A stretch of 27,375 nucleotides of DNA from Pseudomonadota bacterium (GTDB lineage Bacteria > Desulfobacterota > Syntrophia > Syntrophales > UBA5619): the NCBI GenBank assembly GCA_018827585.1, contig JAHJXP010000244.1, positions 1 to 27,375 of the forward strand. The letters are read 5' to 3'. Positions 8,163-16,119 of this stretch are shown piece after piece. How positions within the stretch are numbered: the stretch's first letter is position 1; the number at the start of each line of letters is the position of its first letter. The notes beneath the pieces were generated by a model, which worked only from the letters and a program-made list of their open reading frames with translations, did not search any database and was not told the DNA's origin. Made by a program: the position numbers and the translations under genes.

Positions 8163-9200
8163 ATGAAGACGCGCATCACGGAACTTTTCGGCATCGAGCA
8201 TCCCATCATCCTGTCCGGCATGAGTTGGATCAGCGTTCCCGCAATGGTGGCGGCCGTCTCCAACGCGGGCGGCCTTGGGATTCTGGCGACCGGCCCGCTG
8301 GACGCCGAACAGACCCGGGCTGCGGTCCGGGAGATCCGGCGCCTGACCGGCAAGCCTTTCGGGGCCAACGTCGCCCTGATGTTCCCGGGAGCGGCGGAGA
8401 ACGGGAAGGTCCTGCTGGAGGAGAAGGTCCCGGTGATCAACTTCGCCCTCGGCAAGGGGGATTGGCTCGTGAAGGCGGCCCACGAGTACGGCGGAAAGGT
8501 GATCGCCACCGTGGTCAACGAACGCCACGCGAAGCGCGGCCAGGATTACGGGGCGGACGGGGTAATCGCGACCGGCCACGAGGCGGCGGCGCACGGCGAG
8601 GCGGTGACCTCCTTCGTCCTCATCCCTTCTCTGGCGGATGCCTTAGAAATTCCGGTGATCGCCGCCGGAGGGATCGCCGACGGGAGGGGGCTGGCGGCGG
8701 CGTTGGCCCTCGGCGCGGAAGGGGTGGCGATGGGGAGCCGTTTCATGACGACGAAAGAGAGCCCCCTCCATGCCCGTTTCAAGCAACTCTCCCTTGAGAA
8801 GGGGGTTACGGACACCCTCTACTCGACACGCTTCGACGGGATTCCCTGCCGGGTCATGAAAACCGACGCAGCGGCGCGGTCGATCCGGCGCGGGCTGGAC
8901 CTCCCGGCGGCCTTCGTCAATTCCCGCGAGATCGCGGCGCAGCTCCACGTGCCCTACATGAAACTTTTCCTTGGTGTTCTTGCCTCCGGCTGGAAGAACG
9001 CCCGGCAGCTGGCCTTCATGGCCAACGCCTTCAAGGCTATCCGCGTCGCCACCGAGGAGGGCGATCTGGAGCGGGGAGTCCTTCCCGTGGGTCAGGTGAC
9101 GGGCCTCATCCATGACGAGCCGACGGTGGCCGAAGTGATTACCCGCATCGTCGCCGAGGCGCAGCAGATCAAGGAGAGACTGGCCTCCCAGCTCGCCTGA
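8163..9200 (+). CDS. nitronate monooxygenase family (FabK-like) FMN protein
   Basis: FMN-dependent TIM-barrel protein of the 2-nitropropane dioxygenase / nitronate monooxygenase family, 345 residues, related to the enoyl-ACP reductase FabK. It begins RITELFGIEHPIILSGM, has the SNAGGLGIL flavin loop (33-41), the active-site His144 in GHEAAAHGE (replacing the usual EAGGH), and phosphate-binding AAGGIADGRG (167-176) and GAEGVAMGSRF (184-193). The ATG at 8163 follows AAAGGAGGT. It lies downstream of an acyl-CoA dehydrogenase and ends 1 bp from a convergent second one, so an acyl or enoyl thioester substrate is more likely here than a nitronate (inference). Confidence 0.85.
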   Translation: MKTRITELFGIEHPIILSGMSWISVPAMVAAVSNAGGLGILATGPLDAEQTRAAVREIRRLTGKPFGANVALMFPGAAENGKVLLEEKVPVINFALGKGDWLVKAAHEYGGKVIATVVNERHAKRGQDYGADGVIATGHEAAAHGEAVTSFVLIPSLADALEIPVIAAGGIADGRGLAAALALGAEGVAMGSRFMTTKESPLHARFKQLSLEKGVTDTLYSTRFDGIPCRVMKTDAAARSIRRGLDLPAAFVNSREIAAQLHVPYMKLFLGVLASGWKNARQLAFMANAFKAIRVATEEGDLERGVLPVGQVTGLIHDEPTVAEVITRIVAEAQQIKERLASQLA

Positions 9201-9201
9201 C

Positions 9202-10467
9202 CTACCACCCCTTTGTCCACATCTCGTCGTCCTCGTACACCTTTTCGTCGTTCTGCGCGGCCTCCTCGGCGTCCGCCTCGATCATCCGGGCAGGATTCGG
9301 GTCCCGGAGAAGCTCTCCGTAGTACTCGTGCTGGATGAGGAGGTTCATCACCTCGTTGGTCCCCGTCCAGATCTGAATGAGGCGGGTGTCGCGGATCATC
9401 TTCTCGATCGGCAGGACGTTCGTATAGCCGATCCCGCCGACGACCTGCATGGCGAGGTTGCAGATGCTCCAGGCCGCATCCGTGGCGAACTTCTTGGCCT
9501 CGCTGACGATCCGCCGCGCGGTCGGGAGCCCCGCATCGACGCTCTTTCCCGCCGCGATGGTCAGCGCCCGGGCGGCGTCGAGCTGGGTGATCGCGTCGGC
9601 GATCTTGAAGCTGACCCCCTGGAAGTTCCGGATCTTCTGGCCGAAGGCCTTCCGCCTGTCGGAGTAGCGTGCGGCGACCTCGAGCGCGGCTCGGGCCATC
9701 CCGAGGGAGCCGCCGGCCGAGGTGAGGCGCTCCGGGACCATCATCGTGTTGAAGATAGTCGCCCCCTGGTTGAGGCCGCCGATCAGATTTTCGCGGGGGA
9801 CCTCCACGTCCTTGAAGATCAGCCTACCCGTCCCGCCGCCCCGCGTTCCCAAGAGCTTGTATAGGTATTTTACCTCGACGCCCGGCCGGTCCTTCTCGAT
9901 CAGGAGCAAGCTGATCCGCTCGTGGGGCTTCCCCGCCGGGTCCGTGTTGCAGTAGACGATGAAGAAGTCCGCCCCGTCGGCGGCGACGACGAACCGCTTC
10001 TGGCCCCGGACGATGAAGCGGTCGCCCTGGAACTCGGCCTTCGTCGTGGCGCCGAAGAAATCCGAGCCGCCCCGGGGCTCGGTGAGGGCCTCGGCGGAGA
10101 TCAGATCGCCCCTGAGAAGGGGCTTCAGGAATTTTTCCTTCTGCTCCTCCGATCCGAAGGAGTGGAGGGCCTGGCCGACGATCGAAGGCATCGAGAAGGC
10201 GCAGCCGAGCGCCGTGCCCAGGACGCCCACCTCCTCGAGGGCCGCGATCTCGGCGCTCCAGGGGAGGCCGCGGCCGCCGTACTTTTTGTCGAAGCGGAGC
10301 CCCAAGAGGTTGCGATCTCCGAGGGCCTTGACGAACTCCCGCGGGTAGGTGATCTCGTCCCGGTCCATTTTCCGGATCAGATCGGACGAAACCTCCTGTT
10401 TGACGAACTCCCGGACCTCCGCCTTCAGGGCGATCTCTTCCGGGGTCAGAAAGATGTCCTGCAGCAT
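9202..10467 (-). CDS. acyl-CoA dehydrogenase (IVD/LCAD-like catalytic residue)
   Basis: Acyl-CoA dehydrogenase of 421 residues with all three domains: SAEALTEPRGGSD (124-135) at the flavin, DRRKAFGQKIRNFQ (270-283) and VVGGIGYTNVLPIEKMIRDTR (342-362). The usual catalytic motif YEGT is WTGT here (Thr368), so the C-terminal Glu is absent. Glu246 in MVPERLTSAGG instead matches the position used by isovaleryl-CoA and long-chain dehydrogenases. It should therefore be active, with a branched or long acyl-CoA as a possible substrate (inference). The C-terminus carries an acidic extension of about 35 residues. GGAGG precedes the ATG. It starts 22 bp after rpe and probably shares its transcript. Confidence 0.92.
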   Translation of the reverse strand: MLQDIFLTPEEIALKAEVREFVKQEVSSDLIRKMDRDEITYPREFVKALGDRNLLGLRFDKKYGGRGLPWSAEIAALEEVGVLGTALGCAFSMPSIVGQALHSFGSEEQKEKFLKPLLRGDLISAEALTEPRGGSDFFGATTKAEFQGDRFIVRGQKRFVVAADGADFFIVYCNTDPAGKPHERISLLLIEKDRPGVEVKYLYKLLGTRGGGTGRLIFKDVEVPRENLIGGLNQGATIFNTMMVPERLTSAGGSLGMARAALEVAARYSDRRKAFGQKIRNFQGVSFKIADAITQLDAARALTIAAGKSVDAGLPTARRIVSEAKKFATDAAWSICNLAMQVVGGIGYTNVLPIEKMIRDTRLIQIWTGTNEVMNLLIQHEYYGELLRDPNPARMIEADAEEAAQNDEKVYEDDEMWTKGW

Positions 10468-10489
10468 GGCAATCCCTCCTTCCCCGCCT

Positions 10490-11161
10490 TCAGACGGTGA
10501 CGGTCGGCGCGGCGAGAAGCGATTTCATCGCCGCAATCGTCTCCGCATAATTGACGCTCCCGAAGATGGAGGAGCCCGCGACTAATATGTCCGCCCCGGC
10601 GTCGGCGATCGCGCGGATGTTCTTCAGGGTGACGCCGCCATCCACCTCCAGGAGGACTTCCGGGGCGATCTCCCGGATCATTCTTTTTGCCTGTACGATC
10701 TTGGGGAGCATCCCCTCGATGAATTTCTGTCCCCCGAACCCCGGGTTGACCGTCATGACGAGCAGGAGATCGATGTCGGGCAGAATCGTCTCCACTTGGG
10801 CGAGCGGCGTCGCCGGGTTGAGGGAGACTCCGGCCTTGAGGCCCTTTTCGCGGATCATGCCGATCGTCCGATGGAGATGGACTGAAGCCTCGACGTGGAT
10901 GGTGATCCAGTCCGCCCCCGCCTGGGCGAAGGCCTCGATGTACCGCTCAGGGTTTTCGATCATCAGGTGGACGTCGAAGGGCAGCTTTGTCGCTTTCCGG
11001 ATCGAGGAGACCAGCCCCGGCCCGATCGTCAGGTTGGGGACGAAATGGCCGTCCATGACGTCGATATGGATCATATCGGCCCCCGCCGCCTCGACGGCCG
11101 CGATCTCGTCGCCGAGACGGCTGCCGTCCGCCGACAGGATGGATGGTGCTATCATTTTCAT
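10490..11161 (-). CDS. rpe: ribulose-phosphate 3-epimerase
   Basis: TIM-barrel epimerase interconverting ribulose 5-phosphate and xylulose 5-phosphate in the pentose phosphate pathway; 223 residues, the normal length. Motifs are IAPSILSAD at the N-terminus, MIHIDVMDGHFVPN (His32, Asp34) and DVHLMIENP for the metal and substrate, MTVNPGFGGQKF (the flexible phosphate loop), LEVDGGVT with the catalytic Asp, and GADILVAGSSIF near the C-terminus. GAGGA precedes the ATG. It is the first gene of a minus-strand pair with the acyl-CoA dehydrogenase; no metabolic link between the two is obvious. Confidence 0.96.
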   Translation of the reverse strand: MKMIAPSILSADGSRLGDEIAAVEAAGADMIHIDVMDGHFVPNLTIGPGLVSSIRKATKLPFDVHLMIENPERYIEAFAQAGADWITIHVEASVHLHRTIGMIREKGLKAGVSLNPATPLAQVETILPDIDLLLVMTVNPGFGGQKFIEGMLPKIVQAKRMIREIAPEVLLEVDGGVTLKNIRAIADAGADILVAGSSIFGSVNYAETIAAMKSLLAAPTVTV

Positions 11162-11262
11162 GGCCGAATCCTCAAGGAGATCAAAGTAATGTCATTTACT
11201 GAGAACCTGTTGCGTCTGGATGTTTAAGCCGCCCGCACCCTCACACGAGGCTCCACGCTCGG

Positions 11263-11349
11263 TCATGTGGTCCGGCGCGCAATCCTCCTGTCGTAATCCA
11301 CCTGCAGGTTCAGCCAGATTTCTGGGGAGACGCTGAAATATTTTCCCAG
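11263..11349 (-). pseudogene. HigA antitoxin C-terminal remnant
   Basis: This minus-strand frame encodes LGKYFSVSPEIWLNLQ followed by VDYDRRIARRTT and a stop. It matches the conserved end of HigA-type XRE antitoxins (LGKxFxxSPExWLNLQxxYDLxxA). The helix-turn-helix part and the start are missing. It overlaps by a few bases, in another frame, the end of the HigB remnant, as expected from an internal deletion that joined toxin to antitoxin. Too short to appear as a gene on its own. Confidence 0.65.
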
Positions 11350-11579
11350 GTGAAACAGATTCGCCATTGTTCGTTGATGCGAATGCTGTGTTGTCCAGAT
11401 CGATCCCCTTTCAGTGCTTTCAACGGATTGCCCGGGGGCTGCACGAGGTCCTACAGGGTACGGGCGCGATGCAGATACAAGAGCTTGCGACGCGCCTGGC
11501 GCTCGATCTCTTGAAACCGGTTCACCCGCCGGTCCTCAAAAAGCGTCGCGGTGTCTTTGCACCGAAAGGATTTGATCGT
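11346..11579 (-). pseudogene. HigB toxin remnant (RelE-like), start lost and nonsense codon
   Basis: The frame reads (T)IKSFRCKDTATLFEDRRV, then RFQEIERQARRKLLYLHRARTL, a TAG at 11453-11451, then DLVQPPGNPLKALKGDRSGQ and HSIRINEQWRICFTW. This is the order of HigB/RelE-superfamily toxins (IKSFxxKxTxxLF, PPGNxLxxLKGDRxGQxSIRINxQWRICF). The expected initiator ATG is ACG (11579-11577), with in-frame stops just upstream. With no start and a nonsense codon, no toxin should be made. The final residues that normally precede higA are missing, at the junction with the antitoxin fragment. Confidence 0.7.
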
Positions 11580-11585
11580 GGCGGA

Positions 11586-11614
11586 ATTTTATTATGCATG
11601 GCGTTATATGTAAA
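11586..11614 (-). promoter_or_regulatory. relic promoter of the higBA locus
   Basis: On the minus strand TTTACA (11614-11609) and TAAAAT (11591-11586) are 17 bp apart, in an AT-rich pocket unlike the surrounding DNA. Transcription would begin at about the lost higB initiator. The rest of 11162-11701 outside the relic shows no gene; a 12-codon ORF at 11189-11227 is discussed under rejected items. Confidence 0.4.
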
Positions 11615-11701
11615 GCATAATGTTGCATATTCGATTCACATACCATCTGCGAATGAGAAGAGCGTCGTGACGGACGAAAAGAAGCAACATCCGTATGCAT
11701 C

Positions 11702-13201
11702 TCACGTTTTCTGTTTCCCCGGCGGCCGACCCCGTCTTCGGGCGGGGATGGAGCCAGGAGCGAGGGCAGCGTCTCTCCCGGCGGCGCCCTTCCTGGAAAC
11801 GGACTTTTTCTGCGGGCGGATCGCCCCTTCCGTCTTCCGGCGCTTCTTCGCTGCCGCCTCTTCCTGCAACGCCCTTATAAAAGCCGGCCGCAACTTGGGC
11901 CTTTTCCGTTTCGGTTCCTCCGGCAAGGGCGCCGCCTGGTCCGCAGATCCGGTCTTCGGCGTCAATCGGGGCCGACCCCGTTTCCGTTTCGGCGGTTCGG
12001 GCGTCTCTACGGAGTCCACCGGTTTTGGCATGCGACCTCGCCGGAGCCTTGTCAGTTCCGGTGTTTCCGTCGGGGCCGGCGGTTTCGGCCTGAGAACCTG
12101 CTTGGGCGTCAGAGGTTCGGGCTTCTCCATCGGGCTTGACGCCTTTCGCTCCTGTCGCGGTATCAAAGTCTCTGCACGGACCAGAGGAGGCCTCCCCCGG
12201 CGTGGTTTGATCGGGGCTTCGGTTTTTGGCGCCAACCGGGGCCGCCCCCGTTTCCGTTTCGGCGGTTCGGGCGTCTCTGCAAAGTCCGCCGGTTTCGACC
12301 CACGACCTCGCCGGGGCTTGGTCGGTTCCGGCGTTTCCGCCGGAGCCGACGGTATTGGGCTGCGAGCCCGTTTGAGTGCCGTAGGTTCTGTCGATACGGT
12401 CCGGATTCCTGCGTTTTTCTCCCGTTTCGGCGTTTCCGGTGCGGGCCGCCGGGCCGCCGGCCCCTCGTCGATCTCGATGCCGAATATCCCGGCGAGATCC
12501 TCCTCGGCGATCATCTTGTCACGCATCCTGGGCGAGGCCGCCAGATCCGCTGCCCCGGGCGCGGCGATCAGCTCCCGGTGGTCCACGCCGCGCAGGCTGA
12601 AGAGCAGCTCCGGTTCCCGGTCGAGGCGGGCGCCGACGCCGTAAAGGACGGCGGCGACGTGCTTGCACATGGAGGCCCAGTCCGGACAGGAGCAGCGAAA
12701 TGAGATCTCGGCGGGCTCCGGGAAAAGCCCCGTCCGCGGCCTGGTCACGATCTCCATGACCTCCCGGGAGAGTTTTCCCTGGAGGAGTTCCAAAAGGGAG
12801 CCGATCCTCCCCGTGCACGCCCCCTTGACCCCCCTCCAGACCTCCGCTTTCAAGGGGCGGATCTCGATCTCCACCGAATAGAGGTGGGAGCCGCTGACCA
12901 GGGCGTTCACCCGGGCGGTCCCGATCTGCAGATCGACGACCGACCCGTTGCGCACGTAGGCGCGGCCCCGCGGGATGCGGTTTTCGTAATCGCCGTACCG
13001 CTCCAGGTTTTCGCACCAGGCCTTTCCCCAGAAGGTGGCGGCGATGGTCCGCCCGGCGATGACCACCGGCGCGAGGGGCTGTCCCTTCTTCCGCAGCTTC
13101 TCCGCCTGTTTCCGGGCCTTCTCCCGCCGCTCCGCCACCGGCACGTACCGCGGCCACCCTCCCCAGTCTCCGCCCCCGCCCCTTCTTCTTCCCCAACTCA
13201 T
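11702..13201 (-). CDS. SWIM zinc-finger protein with AT-hook tail
   Basis: Protein of 499 residues. Residues 1-195 are a SWIM-domain protein of the kind often found beside bacterial SNF2 helicases, with the zinc ligands Cys170, Cys172, Cys179 and His181 in CSCPDWASMCKH. Residues about 250-499 are a low-complexity Pro/Lys/Arg tail holding four AT-hook cores (RGRPR at 318-322 and 408-412, RGRPP at 335-339 and 490-494) plus two degenerate ones (near 299 and 389), suggesting minor-groove DNA binding. The ATG (13201) overlaps the stop of the SNF2 gene as ATGA, with GGAGGT before it, so the two are translationally coupled. It probably guides or regulates the helicase (inference). A long plus-strand frame over the same DNA is a shadow. 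Confidence 0.85.
   Translation of the reverse strand: MSWGRRRGGGGDWGGWPRYVPVAERREKARKQAEKLRKKGQPLAPVVIAGRTIAATFWGKAWCENLERYGDYENRIPRGRAYVRNGSVVDLQIGTARVNALVSGSHLYSVEIEIRPLKAEVWRGVKGACTGRIGSLLELLQGKLSREVMEIVTRPRTGLFPEPAEISFRCSCPDWASMCKHVAAVLYGVGARLDREPELLFSLRGVDHRELIAAPGAADLAASPRMRDKMIAEEDLAGIFGIEIDEGPAARRPAPETPKREKNAGIRTVSTEPTALKRARSPIPSAPAETPEPTKPRRGRGSKPADFAETPEPPKRKRGRPRLAPKTEAPIKPRRGRPPLVRAETLIPRQERKASSPMEKPEPLTPKQVLRPKPPAPTETPELTRLRRGRMPKPVDSVETPEPPKRKRGRPRLTPKTGSADQAAPLPEEPKRKRPKLRPAFIRALQEEAAAKKRRKTEGAIRPQKKSVSRKGAAGRDAALAPGSIPARRRGRPPGKQKT
11951..12352 (-). repeat. intragenic direct duplication in the AT-hook tail
   Basis: Two 132-bp segments, 12221-12352 and 11951-12082, are in-frame direct repeats 270 bp apart. 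They encode residues 284-327 and 374-417, each with two PETPE/VETPEPP-type linkers and the canonical hook KRKRGRPRL. DNA identity is visible over most of the length, so the duplication is fairly recent. Confidence 0.75.
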
Positions 13202-15984
13202 CCGCCGCACCTCCTTCTTTTCTCTTCTCCCCCGCCGTTTCCCTCGTCCAGCGCGCGGGCCAGGTCGAGGGAGACAAACCGGATCAGTTCGTCGTCGGGC
13301 ATCTCCGTGAGGAGTTTTTCCTCGCCGGCCCCGAGGATGCTTTCGGCCAGATTCTTCTTCTCTTCGATCATGGCGTCGATTTTCTCTTCGATGGTCCCCC
13401 GGCAGACGAACTTGTGGACGAGAACGTTCTTCTGCTGGCCGATCCGATACGCCCGGTCCGTCGCCTGGTTTTCCACCGCCGGATTCCACCACCGGTCGAA
13501 ATGGATCACGTGGGAGGCCGCCGTCAGGTTCAGCCCCACCCCGCCCGCCTTGAGGGAGAGGACGAAAAAGGGCGGCCCCTCCTCCCGCTGGAAGGCGTCG
13601 ACGATCTCCCGGCGTTTGCCGACCCCCGTCCCCCCGTGCATGACGAGCCCCGGTCGCAGGAACACCTCCGTTAGGAGCGCCGCGAGCGGTTCGGTCATCT
13701 CGCGGAACTGGGTGAAGACGAGGAGCTTCTCCTGCCGGGAGGCGATCTCCTCGCAGAGGGTGCGGAGGCGCTGGAACTTCCCGCTCGCCCCGTTCCCGTA
13801 AGCCTGATCTCCCAGCCACTGGGAAGGATGGTTGCAGATCTGCTTGAAGCGCATCAAAAAGGCGAGGACGAGACCCCGCCGCCGGATACCTTCGGTTTCC
13901 TTCAGCTTCTCCGCCATCTCCCGGACGGACTCCCCGTAGAGGGTCGCCTGGGTCTTCGTCAGCGGGCAGAAGACCTTGACCTCCACTTTGTCCGGCAGGT
14001 CGGCGATGATGCGCCGGTCCGTCTTCAGACGCCGGAGGATGTAGGGGCGCACGAGGGTGCGCAGGGCCGCGTAGGCGTTGTCCTTCCCGTCCCCCGCCTC
14101 CTTCGCGTATCGGCTGAAGACCTTCTCCGTCCCGAGGAGGCCGGGGCAGAGGAAATCGAAGAGGGACCAGAGATCGCCCAGGCGGTTCTCCAGCGGTGTC
14201 CCGGAGAGGATGATCCGCGTTTTCCCCCGGAGCGCCTTGACGGCCCGCGTCTGCCTCGCCCCCGGGTTCTTGACGGCCTGCGCCTCGTCCAGGATGAGGA
14301 GTCCCCAGGGGACCTCCCGGAGCCACGCCACGCGGTGGACCATGGCGTAGGTGGTGATGACGAGGTCCATCCCCGAAAGCGTCGCGGCCCGCCTCTGCGG
14401 GTCCGCCATCATCGCGAGGGCGGCGGCGGGCGTTTCGGAGGGATGGGCGTAGAACGCCGCCAACGTCGGGGCGAAACGGCCGATCTCGGCCTTCCAATTC
14501 GCCACGAGGGAGGCGGGGACGACGAGGAGGGCCGGCCCGGTCGCAGGCGGCGTTCCGGAAGCTTTCTGTCGCCGGAGGAGCAGGAGGAGCGCCAGGACCT
14601 GGATGGTCTTTCCCAGCCCCATGTCGTCGGCGAGGCAGGCCCCCAGCCCCAGCTCATGCATGAACCGGAGCCAGGCGACCCCCGTCTGCTGGTAGGGACG
14701 GAGCGTCGTCTTGAGGTCCGGGCCGGGATCGGCGGGGGCGATTCCCTCGGGGGAGCGCATCCCGGCGAGGATCGACCGCAGCCACTCCCCGGCGTCGGCG
14801 TGCAGCCACTCCCGGGAGGTCTCCGCGGCGGGGAGGGCGTTCTTGCCCTCCATGCCGGCCCCGGCGAGGAGGCGCATCCCCTCGGAGAAGGAGAGACCCT
14901 CGCCCCCATCCTCTTTCTTCCGTTTTTCCCAGAAGGAGAGAAGCGCGGAGATCTTATCCCGGTCGATCTCCACCCATTTCCCCCGGAGGAGGACGAGGCC
15001 GGAGGTTTCGCTCAGAATCCGCAGACGCTCTTCCTCCGTCAGTTCTTCGCCGTCCAGGGTCAGGCCGACGGAGAAATCGAGGAGGGCGTCGAGGCCAAGG
15101 CCGCCGGGCCTCTTGGCGCCCACAGTCACCGACACCTGCGGACGGGGGGGCTGGCCGCGGCCCTGCCACGCCCCGGGGATGCGGACCAGGACGCCGGCGG
15201 CTTCGAAGCGAGGGACGTCGTCGAGGAAACGGCGGGTCTCCCGGACCGTCCAGGCCAGGGGGTGGAAGACCTCGCCGGACTCGACCAACTCCCGGATCAG
15301 CGCGCTCGCCTCGGCCGCCCGCTGGAGCGGCGTCAGCAGGGCGAGCAGCCCCCGGCGGTCCCCGGCGTCGGCGAATTCCCGGAAAGCCTTGCCCAGCGGG
15401 AGGAACTGTGGTTTCGCCAGGCCGGAGAGGCGGGTTGTGTAGGTGACGAGGAAGCCGAAGGGGCGCGCCTCGTTCTTCCGGTTTTCCGCCAGATGGAAGG
15501 CGACGCGGCCCACCATGTTCCAGAGGGGGTTGCGCTTTTTCAAATAATCCTGGACATTCCCGCCCGCCCGTTCGGCCTCCTCACGGGTGCTGCCCTCCAG
15601 CGCCGTCCAGAGATTTTCCAGGACCGCGGGACTCAGATACTCCAGTCCCCGGAGGGGGGGAGAGGCTTCGACGATCCGGAGGAGCTCCTCCGGGGAGGGG
15701 GGAGGCGCGGCGGTGTCGGGCAGTTCCTCTTCCAATTCCGCGCCCGCGATCTGGCAGAGCCGCGTGAGGCAGCGGCGGGAAAAGTCGCGCCAGAAGGCGA
15801 AGGCCGGCGGGAGGGGCGTGGCCAGCTCCGCGGCGGCGAGGTGGAGGAGTCCGGCGGCGGTCCCCTCGTGAAAGGCTTCCGCGATTCGGGCGGCGACCTC
15901 TTCGGGAAGTGCAGGGCCTTCACCGCCGTCGGGAAGATAAACAACCCGCCCCGACGGGGCAAGGGCCAGTGTGGGAATGGACAT
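13198..15984 (-). CDS. SNF2-family DEAD/DEAH helicase
   Basis: Swi2/Snf2-type ATPase of 928 residues. Residues 1 to about 420 are the variable N-terminal part seen in bacterial SNF2 proteins, followed by TLRPYQQTGVAWLRFM and Walker A DDMGLGKT (about residue 455), the Walker B box LILDEAQ (about 566) and SGTPLENRLGDLWSLFDFL. The second lobe has LLVFTQFREM, GGVGLNLTAASHVIHFDRWWNPAVE and the motif VI segment DRAYRIGQ (about 848). Such enzymes translocate on double-stranded DNA and remodel bound proteins. It is first in a two-gene operon with the SWIM protein (ATGA overlap) and has its own promoter. It lies next to toxin-antitoxin modules; a role in defence or transcription recycling is possible but not shown. 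Confidence 0.93.
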   Translation of the reverse strand: MSIPTLALAPSGRVVYLPDGGEGPALPEEVAARIAEAFHEGTAAGLLHLAAAELATPLPPAFAFWRDFSRRCLTRLCQIAGAELEEELPDTAAPPPSPEELLRIVEASPPLRGLEYLSPAVLENLWTALEGSTREEAERAGGNVQDYLKKRNPLWNMVGRVAFHLAENRKNEARPFGFLVTYTTRLSGLAKPQFLPLGKAFREFADAGDRRGLLALLTPLQRAAEASALIRELVESGEVFHPLAWTVRETRRFLDDVPRFEAAGVLVRIPGAWQGRGQPPRPQVSVTVGAKRPGGLGLDALLDFSVGLTLDGEELTEEERLRILSETSGLVLLRGKWVEIDRDKISALLSFWEKRKKEDGGEGLSFSEGMRLLAGAGMEGKNALPAAETSREWLHADAGEWLRSILAGMRSPEGIAPADPGPDLKTTLRPYQQTGVAWLRFMHELGLGACLADDMGLGKTIQVLALLLLLRRQKASGTPPATGPALLVVPASLVANWKAEIGRFAPTLAAFYAHPSETPAAALAMMADPQRRAATLSGMDLVITTYAMVHRVAWLREVPWGLLILDEAQAVKNPGARQTRAVKALRGKTRIILSGTPLENRLGDLWSLFDFLCPGLLGTEKVFSRYAKEAGDGKDNAYAALRTLVRPYILRRLKTDRRIIADLPDKVEVKVFCPLTKTQATLYGESVREMAEKLKETEGIRRRGLVLAFLMRFKQICNHPSQWLGDQAYGNGASGKFQRLRTLCEEIASRQEKLLVFTQFREMTEPLAALLTEVFLRPGLVMHGGTGVGKRREIVDAFQREEGPPFFVLSLKAGGVGLNLTAASHVIHFDRWWNPAVENQATDRAYRIGQQKNVLVHKFVCRGTIEEKIDAMIEEKKNLAESILGAGEEKLLTEMPDDELIRFVSLDLARALDEGNGGGEEKRRRCGG

Positions 15985-16025
15985 GGGCGTCGATCCGGAC
16001 TTTCGGGATTTTTTAAACCGGGGCG

Positions 16026-16054
16026 AGTATAGGAAAACGGCTGCCGAAAGTCAA
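16026..16054 (-). promoter_or_regulatory. sigma70-type promoter for the SNF2-SWIM operon
   Basis: On the minus strand TTGACT (16054-16049) and TATACT (16031-16026) have a 17-bp spacer, five of six matches each. The start point would be about 35 bases before the SNF2 ATG. Confidence 0.6.
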
Positions 16055-16084
16055 GAAAGAGGCGATTCGCAAAAAACTTCTCCC

Positions 16085-16113
16085 TTGACAATGACGCCAT
16101 AATTTGGCACCAT
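16085..16113 (+). promoter_or_regulatory. possible promoter/operator of hicAB-1
   Basis: A perfect TTGACA (16085-16090) lies upstream of the first hicA, but the -10 at 17 bp is poor. Between them is a small palindrome, GCCA-taatt-TGGC (16097-16109), suitable as a repressor site. Divergent from the SNF2 promoter. Confidence 0.35.
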
Positions 16114-16119
16114 TCAGCC

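Noticed and set aside
11189..11227. 12-codon ORF with AAGGAG upstream (MSFTENLLRLDV)
   Set aside because: Too short to support and no homologue recognised; may be a gene remnant but nothing follows it in frame.
11367..12644. 425-codon plus-strand open frame
   Set aside because: It lies antisense to the AT-hook tail of the SWIM protein and its upstream part crosses the higBA relic; no ribosome binding site or motif, and its repeats are the reverse image of the tail duplication.
13828..16032. 734-codon plus-strand open frame
   Set aside because: Entirely antisense to the SNF2 helicase, which has all helicase motifs; the long frame is a by-product of high GC.
16085..16113. Strong sigma70 promoter for hicAB-1
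   Set aside because: Although TTGACA is perfect, no acceptable -10 exists at 16-18 bp, so it is listed only as a weak candidate.
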